In this document: in pieces, positions 1 through 7,885 of the stretch
How the letters are laid out: the number at the start of each line of letters is the position of its first letter
Position numbering within the stretch: the first letter of the stretch is position 1
NCBI RefSeq assembly: GCF_030814225.1
Contig: NZ_JAUSUR010000006.1
Location: 186,001 to 250,000, forward strand
DNA length: 64,000 nt
Direction: 5' to 3'
Origin: Breznakia pachnodae
GTDB taxonomy: Bacteria > Bacillota_I > Bacilli_A > Erysipelotrichales > Erysipelotrichaceae
The notes under the pieces: model-generated
What the model saw: the letters and a program-made list of their open reading frames with translations, nothing else
Told to the model about the DNA's origin: nothing
Database searches by the model: none
Translations under genes and position numbers: made by a program

Positions 1-389
1 CTTAAAAACTGCTCTTTATCACCTACAAAATGAATTACCAACAATGATAGACACAAATCAAAACATCTCTTATTTTCATATGTCTCAAAAGATGAACATT
101 TAAACTCTGCATATTCGCTAATATTGTATTCCTCTAATTCTTCTTGTATCTTTCCTATCATGCTTTCACTTGGATCAACAAGTGTAAAACTTGCATCCTC
201 ATAAGCATTATGAGATTTCATTACTTCTACTAATCCGCCACCAACAGATAAAATCGAATGAACTTCCTTTGCTTCTACTGGCAATACTCCATGAAATATT
301 AAATCAAACATCAAAGAATATCCGGGGATCTTTGCTTCCATATCCTTCATATACATCGCTGCATATTCATCACTATTAAAATCTTTCAT
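1..389 (-). CDS. Class I SAM-dependent methyltransferase, partial (3' end outside window)
   Basis: Translating the minus strand from the ATG at 389 gives an open frame that runs off the left edge, so only about 129 N-terminal residues are visible. A good AGGAG site lies just upstream. The protein begins MKDFNSDEYAAMYMKDMEAK. It then shows a motif-I-like glycine loop (LSVGGGLVEVM, about residues 43-53), an acidic strand end (FTLVDPSESM) that would hold the SAM ribose, and a motif-IV-like strand (FDLCLSLLVIHF). This order is typical of the Rossmann-fold methyltransferases. The loop is GGG rather than the commoner GxGxG. The substrate cannot be told from the N-terminal half. Confidence 0.75.
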   Translation of the reverse strand, partial: MKDFNSDEYAAMYMKDMEAKIPGYSLMFDLIFHGVLPVEAKEVHSILSVGGGLVEVMKSHNAYEDASFTLVDPSESMIGKIQEELEEYNISEYAEFKCSSFETYENKRCFDLCLSLLVIHFVGDKEQFL

Positions 390-461
390 TATATTCTCCT
401 GTTCATATGTTACCTAAGGTTAACTTGATATAACTATATCATGTTAGACAGTGGTAGTGAA

Positions 462-491
462 ATAAAAAATACACAGAATAATTCTGTGTAT
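462..491 (-). terminator. Intrinsic terminator after the small membrane protein gene
   Basis: A perfect 10-bp inverted repeat (469-478 with 482-491, loop TAA) is followed on the minus strand by a run of T (complement of 464-469). It lies just downstream of the stop of the gene at 502-783. Confidence 0.8.
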
Positions 492-501
492 CTTCATCTA
501 A

Positions 502-783
502 TTACATTGTTGAGACGTTAAATGGATCACCTAGTGGTGTAATTCCAAATGCTGGCAAACTAAATACCAGGATAACAACTACGGCAACAATCAATGCTAA
601 CCAATTCACAATTCTTGTTGAAATGTGCTTCTTACCTTCTGCATCAGTCATATTTCTAGTAAAGAATTTAGCAATTGGTTCTCCTATTGCATAAACAAAT
701 CCTAGTGCAGCTAATGGTGCTCCAAGTACTAATACCCATCCCATAATTTCCGCTGGTACGCGAATACGTGCTAAAATAAACAT
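502..783 (-). CDS. Small two-helix membrane protein, unknown function
   Basis: A 93-residue protein preceded by a strong GGAGGAG ribosome binding site and followed by its own hairpin terminator, so it is very likely a real single-gene unit. It has two hydrophobic helices (about residues 13-35 and 61-80) separated by a charged loop containing GEPIAKFFTRN and EGKKHISTR. The C-terminal end is not charged. I do not recognise the family. It could be a small transporter subunit or a shortened relic of a larger membrane protein, but the clean start, stop and terminator argue against a broken gene. Confidence 0.7.
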   Translation of the reverse strand: MFILARIRVPAEIMGWVLVLGAPLAALGFVYAIGEPIAKFFTRNMTDAEGKKHISTRIVNWLALIVAVVVILVFSLPAFGITPLGDPFNVSTM

Positions 784-888
784 TTTTTCTCCTCCTAATA
801 AACACTCTTCACCAATTAAGACATTCTTCCCTCAAAAAAGGTTCAGATTTCTTTTATAGTAATATGTCTATACAAATACGTCAATAGT

Positions 889-1329
889 TTATTTCCCACT
901 ATTAACTGGCTTCTTTTTAAAACTAATGAGTGTCAATACTTCATTTAATTCCTCTTTATTATTTGTGAGTGGATAATTAATCCACCCTCCATGATCCCCA
1001 CATGGATAGCGTTCTTCCCATAACTTTTTTGTCTGTGGTAAGAAAGACTCAAAGTTTTCTTCTATCTTTGGAACACAATTATCACCAAGCTGCATCATTA
1101 CTATGACTCGTTCGTCTTCAAAGAATACATACACCAAATGATTTGCTTTATGCGCATATTTGTATCCCCATCCATAGTTGTTACCAAATGGAAAGCGTAA
1201 TTCTTTTTTTAAGTCATAGCGATTTCTTAGTTCATCTTCTAATTCTACTAAAATATCCCAAGAACCTTTAATTTTTTCTTTAATTTCATCTATTGTTGGT
1301 TCTTTACTTTTATCTAGCATTCTACTCAT
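889..1329 (-). CDS. DUF3788 family protein
   Basis: This 146-residue soluble protein has the layout of the DUF3788 family: an N-terminal helix with ELEDELRNRY, then a GWGYKY-AHKANHLVYVFFE segment and a C-terminal LISFKKKP end. The family has no established biochemical role that I can name; members are small cytosolic proteins sometimes annotated with GyrI-like folds. The start overlaps the last 8 bases of the upstream dehydrogenase gene, and its ribosome binding site (AAGGAGG) lies inside that gene, so the two are translationally coupled and form one operon. No terminator was seen immediately after it. Confidence 0.75.
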   Translation of the reverse strand: MSRMLDKSKEPTIDEIKEKIKGSWDILVELEDELRNRYDLKKELRFPFGNNYGWGYKYAHKANHLVYVFFEDERVIVMMQLGDNCVPKIEENFESFLPQTKKLWEERYPCGDHGGWINYPLTNNKEELNEVLTLISFKKKPVNSGK

Positions 1330-2404
1330 GGTTAGCCTCCTTACAGCTTTCTACAAAGCGAATTGCATTTTCTAATTTATCCATATCCATCTCATAAGGG
1401 ACATTATGAATATTTGTTAACTTTTCAAAGCACTCGTCCTCTACTAGCTTCATTGTCTCCTTGTTCATTTCAATCCCTAAGGCTTGTAACGTAGTAGGTA
1501 ACCCAATTTGTGTACATAGTTGGTATACTTCTTCAAACATTTGTTTATTTCCTTCACATGCAAGTTGAACAAGCGTTGCATAAGCAACTACTTCTCCATG
1601 CATGTTTTGTTTATTACTCTTTACTTTAGTAAGTGCATTATGTAATGTATGAGCGATTGATAATCCACCACTTTCAAAACCAATTCCACTTAATAAAATA
1701 TTTGTTTCTATGATGTTCTCCACTGCATCACTTACGATTCCATATTTAACATCATCTACAGCACTAAGCGCATATTCCATCACACTTTCATAACATGCCT
1801 TTGCTATCATAAGTGCAGAGTAGGTTACTGTTCCACCAGCGTCTGTAGTTTTTTTTGCTTCATAACATGCTCTTGCTTCAATATAAGTTGAAAGCGCATC
1901 TCCTATACCTGCTATAAATAACCGTAGTGGTGCTTTCACAATTACATCCTCGTCAACCAATACAGCACTAAGACTGCGTTTTAGATGAAGGTAAGAATCG
2001 AATGTCAGGTCATCATGATATAGAACTGCGATAGAACTGCATGGTGCATCAGTTGATGCTACTGTAGGAACAACAATGACATCACTGTCAGTATAGTAAG
2101 ATAATCCTTTTGCAACATCCATGGTTTTTCCACCACCGATTCCAACAATTAAATCTAACACATTTATTGTATAGTCTTTTATTAACTCGTTTAATTTTTT
2201 CTTTGAGCATACGTTAGGGACCGATAATAATATAATTTCTTCATCATCAAATGAATGAAGTAATTGATTTTTCATATTTTGAATGACAAAGTCATCAGCG
2301 ATTATAACAATTCTCACATACCCTGGATTGATATAATCAGACAAATGATGTAAGATACCTCTTCCTTGTATATACCTCATTGGTGCTTTTAGTATTTTAT
2401 CCAT
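1322..2404 (-). CDS. gldA: Iron-containing alcohol dehydrogenase, glycerol dehydrogenase-like
   Basis: A 360-residue protein of the usual length for the GldA branch of group III metal-dependent alcohol dehydrogenases. The NAD-binding GGGKTMD motif is at residues 90-96 and the family signature STDAPCS at about 117-123. Candidate metal ligands are the Asp in GIGDALSTY, the His in SIAHTLHNAL and the His in MHGEVVAY. GldA oxidises glycerol to dihydroxyacetone with NAD. Close relatives act on glycerol-1-phosphate or hydroxy-acids, so the exact substrate is inferred. It is the first gene of a two-gene unit with the DUF3788 gene. The start follows an AAGGGGGGC site. Confidence 0.8.
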   Translation of the reverse strand: MDKILKAPMRYIQGRGILHHLSDYINPGYVRIVIIADDFVIQNMKNQLLHSFDDEEIILLSVPNVCSKKKLNELIKDYTINVLDLIVGIGGGKTMDVAKGLSYYTDSDVIVVPTVASTDAPCSSIAVLYHDDLTFDSYLHLKRSLSAVLVDEDVIVKAPLRLFIAGIGDALSTYIEARACYEAKKTTDAGGTVTYSALMIAKACYESVMEYALSAVDDVKYGIVSDAVENIIETNILLSGIGFESGGLSIAHTLHNALTKVKSNKQNMHGEVVAYATLVQLACEGNKQMFEEVYQLCTQIGLPTTLQALGIEMNKETMKLVEDECFEKLTNIHNVPYEMDMDKLENAIRFVESCKEANHE

Positions 2405-2570
2405 AACGCCCCCCTTGTTTACTCTATTATAAAGGATTTAAAGGTTGGATTAAAGTGTGTGATATAAAAACAAATTATGTGGAAGTATAGAAATAAGTGA
2501 ATTTTACTTGAATAATGTAAACTTAAATTGTATTATATGTTAAAATAGTATGTAGTAAACAGGAGGATGT

Positions 2571-3047
2571 ATGGCAAAAAAAGATTATTATCTTGTACTT
2601 GGCGTACCCAAAACAGCAACTGCTGATGAAATTAAGCGTGCCTATCGTAAGTTAGCTCGTAAATATCATCCAGATGTTAGTACAGAACCAGATGCAGAAG
2701 CAAAAATTAAAGAAGTTAACGAAGCGTATGATGTATTAAGTAACCCTGAAAAGAAACAGGCATATGATCAATATGGTCATGCTGGTGAGCAAATGAGGCA
2801 ACAACAACACCAACAACAGGCATATGGAGCATATGGACAGTTTACTAGTATGGATGACATATTTGAAGCATTTTTCCGTGCAAGTGGAGCTCAACAACAA
2901 CAACAACGTCAAGGGCAAGGTCAGAATTATCAACAAAGACAACAGTACCAATACCAGCAACGTCGTTCTAACCCATTTTCATTTATTATTCAAATATTCA
3001 TATGGAGTTTTATTCTACGCTTAATATTCTCATTCTTCTTTATTTAA
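2571..3047 (+). CDS. Membrane-tethered J-domain protein with glutamine-rich linker
   Basis: Residues 5-67 form a canonical J domain with the HPD tripeptide (residues 33-35), helix [13 protein letters not shown] and the closing AYDQYG, so it should stimulate an Hsp70 (DnaK) ATPase. It lacks the zinc finger and substrate-binding domains of full DnaJ. Instead residues about 75-130 are extremely rich in Q, Y, G and A, and the last 25 residues are hydrophobic ([20 protein letters not shown]). This suggests a tail-anchored protein that recruits DnaK to the membrane. The start is fixed by AGGAGG six bases upstream. The gene is isolated and lies just before the insertion sequence. Confidence 0.85.
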   Translation: MAKKDYYLVLGVPKTATADEIKRAYRKLARKYHPDVSTEPDAEAKIKEVNEAYDVLSNPEKKQAYDQYGHAGEQMRQQQHQQQAYGAYGQFTSMDDIFEAFFRASGAQQQQQRQGQGQNYQQRQQYQYQQRRSNPFSFIIQIFIWSFILRLIFSFFFI

Positions 3048-3061
3048 TATATAAAAAAACA

Positions 3062-3100
3062 AAGGTGTCAATCTGATATGATCCCCCTAGAGTAGACAAC
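3062..3100 (+). repeat. Left terminal inverted repeat of the IS3-family element
   Basis: Matches the complement of 4866-4904 at AAGGTGTC, TGATATGA, CCC and AGTAGACA, with mismatches between these blocks. Confidence 0.85.
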
Positions 3101-3144
3101 TAAAATATATAAAGTTGTTTCTATGAAAGGAGGGATCTTTTCTT

Positions 3145-3861
3145 ATGGGAAGAAAAAGTAAGTTTACACCTAAGCAAAAAGAACAGGCAGTACTAAGATA
3201 TACCAAAGGATATGAATCACAAAGAGGAATTGCAGCATCTTTAGGAATAAAGCACACTTCATTTCTAAAGTGGATAGCACTTTATGAAGCAAGTGGAATA
3301 GAAGGGTTTATACCTTCACCACACAACAATAGTTATTCAAAAGAATTTAAAGTAGAAGTAGTTTTAGCGTATTTAAATGGAGAAGGTTCATTACTTGATG
3401 TAATGAAAAAATATAAACTTAAATCAACTAGGCAAATTGAAACATGGGTAATGAAGTATAATAGTCATGAAGAACTAAAGGATTATAATCCAAAAGGAGA
3501 AGTTTACATGGCTGAAAACAGAAGAAAAACAACACTTGAAGAACGTATAAAAATAGTAGAATGGTGTCTTGAGCATGACAAGTCCTATAAAGATGCAGCA
3601 AGTGAATTTGATGTATCCTATGCACAAGTTTATCAATGGGTAAAACGATTCACAGAAGACGGTGAAAATGGACTTGAAGATAGAAGAGGAAAAAACAAGT
3701 TAGATGAAGAACTCACTGAACTAGAGTTATTACGTCGTGAAAACAAGCGACTTGAACGCAAACTGGAAGAAGAGAGAAGAACAATAATTGCATTAAAAAA
3801 AGTGAAGGAAATCGAAAGGAGGCGGTATTCGCCAAAGGGAAACAAGAACCGCAATACTTAG
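3145..3861 (+). CDS. IS3-family transposase OrfA (helix-turn-helix subunit)
   Basis: A 238-residue DNA-binding subunit. It carries three successive helix-turn-helix-like units, at about residues 10-50 (KQKEQAVLRYTKGYESQRGI), 70-115 and 130-175 (ERIKIVEWCLEHDKSYKDAA). A leucine-zipper-like coiled coil rich in E, R, L and K follows (about 190-225, LTELELLRRENKRLERKLEE), which is used for dimerisation in the IS3 family. It would bind the terminal repeats and, when fused to OrfB by frameshifting, give the active transposase. It is longer than most OrfA proteins, about 100-175 residues, because of the extra helix-turn-helix unit. The ribosome binding site is AAAGGAGGG. Confidence 0.9.
   Translation: MGRKSKFTPKQKEQAVLRYTKGYESQRGIAASLGIKHTSFLKWIALYEASGIEGFIPSPHNNSYSKEFKVEVVLAYLNGEGSLLDVMKKYKLKSTRQIETWVMKYNSHEELKDYNPKGEVYMAENRRKTTLEERIKIVEWCLEHDKSYKDAASEFDVSYAQVYQWVKRFTEDGENGLEDRRGKNKLDEELTELELLRRENKRLERKLEEERRTIIALKKVKEIERRRYSPKGNKNRNT
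3795..3802 (+). promoter_or_regulatory. Programmed -1 ribosomal frameshift site (A AAA AAA G)
   Basis: Seven A followed by G, aligned as A-AAA-AAA with the orfA codons at 3796-3798 and 3799-3801. The orfB frame is the -1 frame and has no stop codon from before this point to 4811. Slippage here would fuse OrfA to an OrfB that starts KKSEGNRKEA and reaches the standard IS3 segment NWLCNVYGIARSSYYKW. Confidence 0.8.
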
Positions 3862-3950
3862 CAATTAAAGAATTACATGAAGATAAAGGGTGGAGCATTA
3901 ACTGGTTATGCAATGTATATGGCATTGCCAGAAGTAGTTATTATAAGTGG

Positions 3951-4811
3951 TTGAATCGCAAGCCAACACAGAATGAATTAGAAAGCCATGAATTAGCTAA
4001 TATAATTCTAGATTATGATGAGCGTTTCGGACATATACTAGGATATCGCAGAATGACGGAATGGATTAATGTACTGAATCATAAACAATACAATTATAAG
4101 CGTGTGCATCGGATTATGAACTTACTTGGTATTCACGCAGTTATTCGTGCAAAACGAAGTAACTACAAAAAGAGCACTCCACAAGTCACTGCACAAAATT
4201 TATTAGCAAGAGATTTTAGTGCATCAAAACCAAATGAGAAATGGGTTACAGATGTGAGTGAGTTCAAAATTAAGGGAATGAAGAAAAAACTTTATTTAAG
4301 CATTATTATGGATTTATATGATTGCAGTATCGTAGCTGTGCATATCAGTGACAGAAACAATAATAAACTTGTCTTTAATACTTATAAGAAAGCAATTAAA
4401 GCAAACCCTGGAGCCAAACCAATGCTTCATAGTGATCGTGGCTTTCAATACACTAGTAAAGTGTTTAAAGCGAAGTTAGATAAGCAAGGTATCGTTCAAA
4501 GCATGTCTCGTGTTGGGTGTTGCATTGATAATGGACCCATGGAAGGATTATGGGGAATTATTAAATCAGAAATGTATTACTTAAATGAATTTCATACATT
4601 CCAAGAACTCAAGAAGGCAATTATGAAATATATAAGTTTCTATAACAATGAAAGATTTCAGTCTAGATTCAATATACAAACACCAATCCAAGTACGTGAA
4701 GCTGCAATGAGAACAACTGAACCAATTCAGTATGTAATTCCAAAGAATAGAAAGATAGAAGAATATAAAAGACATTTACAACAGAAACAACAAGCAAGTA
4801 TCTATGCATAA
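3951..4811 (+). CDS. IS3-family transposase OrfB (DDE integrase)
   Basis: Catalytic subunit with the rve integrase core. Acidic catalytic residues are visible in WVTDVSEF (first D), MLHSDRGFQY (second D) and the GPMEGLWGIIKSE segment (E), followed by the family-typical FYNNERFQSRF and TPIQVREA. The N-terminal HTH_21 part includes YGHILGYRR-like sequence (RFGHILGYRRMTEW). The TTG at 3951 is only the first possible start by convention; the frame is open upstream for more than 150 bases, so the natural product is most likely the OrfAB fusion spanning 3145-4811. No stop or frameshift disrupts it, so the element may still be active. Confidence 0.9.
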   Translation: MNRKPTQNELESHELANIILDYDERFGHILGYRRMTEWINVLNHKQYNYKRVHRIMNLLGIHAVIRAKRSNYKKSTPQVTAQNLLARDFSASKPNEKWVTDVSEFKIKGMKKKLYLSIIMDLYDCSIVAVHISDRNNNKLVFNTYKKAIKANPGAKPMLHSDRGFQYTSKVFKAKLDKQGIVQSMSRVGCCIDNGPMEGLWGIIKSEMYYLNEFHTFQELKKAIMKYISFYNNERFQSRFNIQTPIQVREAAMRTTEPIQYVIPKNRKIEEYKRHLQQKQQASIYA

Positions 4812-4865
4812 GAAAAGACAATCTATCTTATTGATAAATCGTCTATATGAATTTTAGATATTTCA

Positions 4866-4904
4866 CCTGTCTACTTGACAGGGCTCATATCAATCCGACA
4901 CCTT
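4866..4904 (-). repeat. Right terminal inverted repeat of the IS3-family element
   Basis: On the minus strand it begins AAGGTGTCGGATTGATATGA and matches the left end in its main blocks. Confidence 0.85.
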
Positions 4905-4905
4905 T

Positions 4906-5502
4906 TTATATTGTTTCCTCCTTTGCCCATCTGGCAAATGTATGATTGCTGACATGCAATCTTCTGCCTGCTTCTTTCTGAGAGATTTCACCCAGCTGAT
5001 ATAGTTTTAATACTTCCTCATATCCTTCAGGTTTTTCTCTTTTTGGTCTTCCAAATTGAGTACCTTTTTTCTTTGCTTCTTCAATCCCTTGCGTCTGTAG
5101 CAGTTTTCTATCATGTTGTTCTATCTTGGTTACATAAGATAGAACTTGTAATACAACATCTGCAAACTCTTCTCTACTTATTCCTTTTGCTGGATTTCTT
5201 GTATCCAATAAAGGAAAATCAAGAACTACTACATCAACATTTTTGTCAATCGTTAGTAGTTTCCAATGTTTCATAATTTCATCATAGGTTCTACCTAAGC
5301 GATCAATTGAAGAAATAAAGACAATATCCTCTGGCTGTAATTGTTTTACCATTTTCTCAAATAAACTTCCTTTAAAAGTATCTCCTACTTTTTTGTCTAC
5401 ATATAGCTGTTCCTTTAAAACTCTTTCATTCCTAATTGCGGATATTTGTTCATCAATATCTTTCTTTTTCCCTGATTCTCTCACATATCCATATAGTTGC
5501 AT
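4906..5502 (-). CDS. Serine recombinase, resolvase/invertase family
   Basis: A 198-residue protein of the small serine recombinase type. The N-terminal catalytic domain has GYVRESG (Arg and catalytic Ser at about residues 8-10) and the IDRLGRTYDEI helix (about 85-95), followed by DFPLLDTR and the E-helix dimer region. The C-terminal end is a helix-turn-helix (EISQKEAGRRLHVSNHTFARW), so it should cut and rejoin DNA at a specific site. The stop codon (4906-4908) directly abuts the right end of the insertion sequence, so the last residues or the original terminator may have been altered by the insertion. The ribosome binding site is GGAGGTG. Confidence 0.88.
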   Translation of the reverse strand: MQLYGYVRESGKKKDIDEQISAIRNERVLKEQLYVDKKVGDTFKGSLFEKMVKQLQPEDIVFISSIDRLGRTYDEIMKHWKLLTIDKNVDVVVLDFPLLDTRNPAKGISREEFADVVLQVLSYVTKIEQHDRKLLQTQGIEEAKKKGTQFGRPKREKPEGYEEVLKLYQLGEISQKEAGRRLHVSNHTFARWAKEETI

Positions 5503-5585
5503 ATAGTATCACCTCCATAATAATTGTAGAATATCATGATTTCTAATCTAAAGTCATTTCTTATGCACTCTTTATATATAGAAAA

Positions 5586-5606
5586 GAAAGACACATTGTG
5601 CCTTTC
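5586..5606 (-). terminator. Probable intrinsic terminator
   Basis: GAAAGGCAC and GTGTCTTTC pair on the minus strand with one mismatch, followed by TTTTC. It lies just downstream of the gene ending at 5622. Confidence 0.6.
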
Positions 5607-5621
5607 CAATTAATTTATCTG

Positions 5622-5903
5622 CTAATGTACCTTATAGGATACATCACTTGTACAGTCTACACACATAACAACCTCTTTAATCGAATCATTTGTTGGCAAT
5701 AACAATGACTGAGGATAAAGTCCTTTTGAAGGTTGTTGTTGGTAGCTACGTAATGTCTCCAACAGGTGAATCGTTGCGGAATCATCCAGAACAACTGAAA
5801 CCATTAATCGATTTTTGTTATAGCGAATCAGTTCTTTTTCTAATCCACTACGTGCGATTGCAGAAAAATCAACTCCCATTTCTAATGCAATATTGTACTT
5901 CAT
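5622..5903 (-). CDS. Small hypothetical protein
   Basis: A 93-residue protein starting MKYNIALEMGVDFSAIARSG. I place the start at 5903 rather than 11 codons upstream because a GGAAG site sits the right distance before this ATG. It contains a basic segment (KELIRYNKNRLMVSVVLDD), a central helix (IHLLETLRSYQQQP) and two cysteines near the end (VVMCVDCTSD) that could bind metal. No signal peptide or membrane segment is visible. I do not recognise the family. It has its own ribosome binding site and a hairpin after the stop. Confidence 0.6.
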   Translation of the reverse strand: MKYNIALEMGVDFSAIARSGLEKELIRYNKNRLMVSVVLDDSATIHLLETLRSYQQQPSKGLYPQSLLLPTNDSIKEVVMCVDCTSDVSYKVH

Positions 5904-6012
5904 TATACCACTTCCTTTCACTTGTAAAACATGCAAAATTAACTGATATATAACTAACGATCATTTCTAATTCTATAATATCACGCTTTCATGAAATGTA
6001 CATTCATATGCT

Positions 6013-6780
6013 TTATAAGTAGAAAAATTCAGGTTCTTTCCTTCGTGAGTTTTTCTCTTCAAATGGACCTCTTGCAGCATTGTATAATTCTTGAGGGAAA
6101 GCTCTTGCTTTCACTGGACAATGCGTAATACAGGCTGTACATGAAATGCACTTCTCCATATCCGTTACTCGAGGATCTGCTGCATTAATTGCAAAGACTG
6201 GACAGACATTCACACATGCCTGACACTTGATACATTTTGTGTCCCCTTCTGGCTTCATCTTAGATGGCCCCACTTCTTTGTAAGGATAGTTTCCATTTAC
6301 TTTTAATTCACCGCAAAGATCTTTCTCATAATCTTCTTTACAGTGTTTTGCAAATTCCGCTATTTTATGAAGATCCTGTGCATCAGGACGACCAACAGCG
6401 ACATTTGTAAAGATTGAATGATGAGCAACAAATGCTGCAGCACTAATTACATTAAAGTTTTGTTCTTTCAATAAGTTTACCAACTCTAATAATGCATCAT
6501 CATAATCACGATTCCCATAGACAACTATCGCCACTGCTTTTGCTCCATTTCCTTCCATTATAGATAATATCTCACTACAAACAGATGGAATTCTCCCAGC
6601 GAACACAGGCAGTGTAACTACAACATAATCATCTGCCTCAAAACTTACCTCTTGAAGGTTATCATCATGCAACAAATCGATTTCCGTTGTTTCCCAGTTA
6701 ATGTTTGAACAGAATAAATTAGATATTTTTTCTGTTGTACCACTGGGACTAAAATATAGTTGTTTAAGTACGTTATTCAT
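6013..6780 (-). CDS. EFR1-type flavodoxin plus 2x[4Fe-4S] ferredoxin protein
   Basis: A 255-residue electron-transfer protein. The first 150 residues are flavodoxin-like, with the FMN phosphate loop SPSGTTEK (11-18) and the strand VVVTLPVFAGRIP (52-65). The C-terminal part is a ferredoxin with two clusters: C183, C186, C189, C193 and C211, C214, C217, C221, each ending in CP. This fused architecture is the EFR1 family common in anaerobic Firmicutes, where it presumably shuttles low-potential electrons in the cytosol. The partner enzyme is unknown. It stands alone between unrelated genes and has an AAAGGAG site. Confidence 0.88.
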   Translation of the reverse strand: MNNVLKQLYFSPSGTTEKISNLFCSNINWETTEIDLLHDDNLQEVSFEADDYVVVTLPVFAGRIPSVCSEILSIMEGNGAKAVAIVVYGNRDYDDALLELVNLLKEQNFNVISAAAFVAHHSIFTNVAVGRPDAQDLHKIAEFAKHCKEDYEKDLCGELKVNGNYPYKEVGPSKMKPEGDTKCIKCQACVNVCPVFAINAADPRVTDMEKCISCTACITHCPVKARAFPQELYNAARGPFEEKNSRRKEPEFFYL

Positions 6781-6824
6781 ATCAACACTCCTTTACGTCT
6801 TGATAATATTATAATCTCATACTA

Positions 6825-6856
6825 AGAAAAAACAACTCTAATTTCTTAAAGTTGTT
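6825..6856 (-). terminator. Intrinsic terminator after the Gfo/Idh/MocA gene
   Basis: AACAACT (6831-6837) pairs with AGTTGTT (6850-6856), and the minus strand then runs into TTTTTTC. It directly follows the stop at 6865. Confidence 0.75.
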
Positions 6857-6864
6857 TTACAAGT

Positions 6865-7845
6865 TTATTTATCTGCTGGAAATACAATTCCTGCTTCTTT
6901 ACGACAATACGTAAGTACTTCATGAACATCTTTGGATACTTGATGTGGTACACTGTAACCTTCAATTCTTCCTTCTTTGATACAAGCAATCATTTCCTTG
7001 ATTTCATAATAGAAGTTTTCTGATGGTTTTTCACTAACTACTGTTTGCTCTTTCGCCAAACGATTGTACCAGATGACTTCTTGAGGCATACTTGGCTGAT
7101 CAATGGTAATCGTTCCATGTTCACCACAGATTTCTGACAGATTCTTAGTATCCGATGCTTTTGAGTAACTTAAGGTAGCTACAAAATCATCATAGATAAA
7201 GATACTCGCTCCTGCAATATCAGCACCTGTATCTAACAATTCTGCAGTACTGATTACTTTCTTTGGTTTACCAAACAAAGCAATAACATCAGCAATAACA
7301 TAAACACCTAAATCCATAATAGCTCCATTTGATAAATCAGCACGGAACGTTGATGGGTTTTCTTTACGTAAATAAGCATCGTATCTAGACGAATACTTCG
7401 CAAAGGTGAAATTCACCTGATGAAGTTTTCCTAGTTTGGGTAATAATTCTTTTACTACTTTTAAGTTAGGATTATATAAGGGTATTAATCCTTCTTGTAA
7501 GTAAGTGTTATTACGTTTTGCGCATTCAAACATTTCATTTACTTCATCAATATTACTAGCTAGCGGTTTCTCACAGAATACAGGTATTTTTCTTTCTAAA
7601 AAATACATACTAATCTCTTTGTGTAAACCATTTGGCACTGCAATATAAACGGCTTCAATTAAGTTTGATTCCAACATCTTTTCGTAAGAATCAAAAGTAT
7701 TCGGAATCTTATATTTCTTGGCAAACGTATCTGCTAGTTCTAGTGATACATCACTAACTGCTACTACTTCACATTCTTCTACAAGAGCTGCACCATCCAT
7801 AAAAAAGTCTGATACAAAATTCGTTCCAATGACACCAAATTTCAT
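6865..7845 (-). CDS. Gfo/Idh/MocA family NAD(P)-dependent oxidoreductase
   Basis: A 326-residue protein with an N-terminal Rossmann fold starting MKFGVIGTNFVSDFFMDGA, where GxGxxA is replaced by GTNFVS. The central EKPLA motif of the family (FCEKPLASNIDEV, about residues 91-103) carries the catalytic lysine. The C-terminal alpha/beta domain includes GAIMDLGVYVIADVIALFG. Members oxidise or reduce sugars, inositols or dihydrodiols; the substrate cannot be named here. It is flanked by a terminator downstream and has an AAGGAG site. The next minus-strand gene upstream, the ABC-F ATPase, is only 40 bp away, so readthrough is possible. Confidence 0.85.
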   Translation of the reverse strand: MKFGVIGTNFVSDFFMDGAALVEECEVVAVSDVSLELADTFAKKYKIPNTFDSYEKMLESNLIEAVYIAVPNGLHKEISMYFLERKIPVFCEKPLASNIDEVNEMFECAKRNNTYLQEGLIPLYNPNLKVVKELLPKLGKLHQVNFTFAKYSSRYDAYLRKENPSTFRADLSNGAIMDLGVYVIADVIALFGKPKKVISTAELLDTGADIAGASIFIYDDFVATLSYSKASDTKNLSEICGEHGTITIDQPSMPQEVIWYNRLAKEQTVVSEKPSENFYYEIKEMIACIKEGRIEGYSVPHQVSKDVHEVLTYCRKEAGIVFPADK

Positions 7846-7885
7846 GATAATCTCCTTTTTGTATATTATTAAGTTTATTATATCC

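Larger units (their letters stand above)
3062..4904. mobile_element. Complete IS3-family insertion sequence
   Basis: Two imperfect terminal inverted repeats of about 39 bp bound the element: 3062-3100 and the complement of 4866-4904. Both begin AAGGTGTC and share TGATATGA and AGTAGACA blocks. Between them are orfA and orfB, with orfB in the -1 frame and joined by an A7G slippery site. This is the IS3-family layout, closest in style to the IS150 group because orfA carries several helix-turn-helix units and orfB is a DDE integrase. Both genes are intact. I could not see a convincing target-site duplication, partly because the flanks are runs of A and T. The right end touches the stop codon of the recombinase gene at 4906. 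Confidence 0.9.

Noticed and set aside
191..379. Plus-strand open frame of 62 codons near the left edge
   Set aside because: The minus strand there encodes a methyltransferase with a clear ribosome binding site and motifs.
2736..2960. Minus-strand and second plus-strand frames within the J-domain gene
   Set aside because: They arise from the CAA repeats coding for glutamine and have no supporting signals.
3951..4811. OrfB as an independent protein starting at TTG
   Set aside because: The frame stays open far upstream with conserved OrfB sequence and a frameshift site, so the fused product is more likely; the entry is kept as the orfB part.
3048..4920. Target-site duplication around the insertion sequence
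   Set aside because: Both flanks are A- or T-rich and no repeat of 3-5 bp can be set apart from chance.
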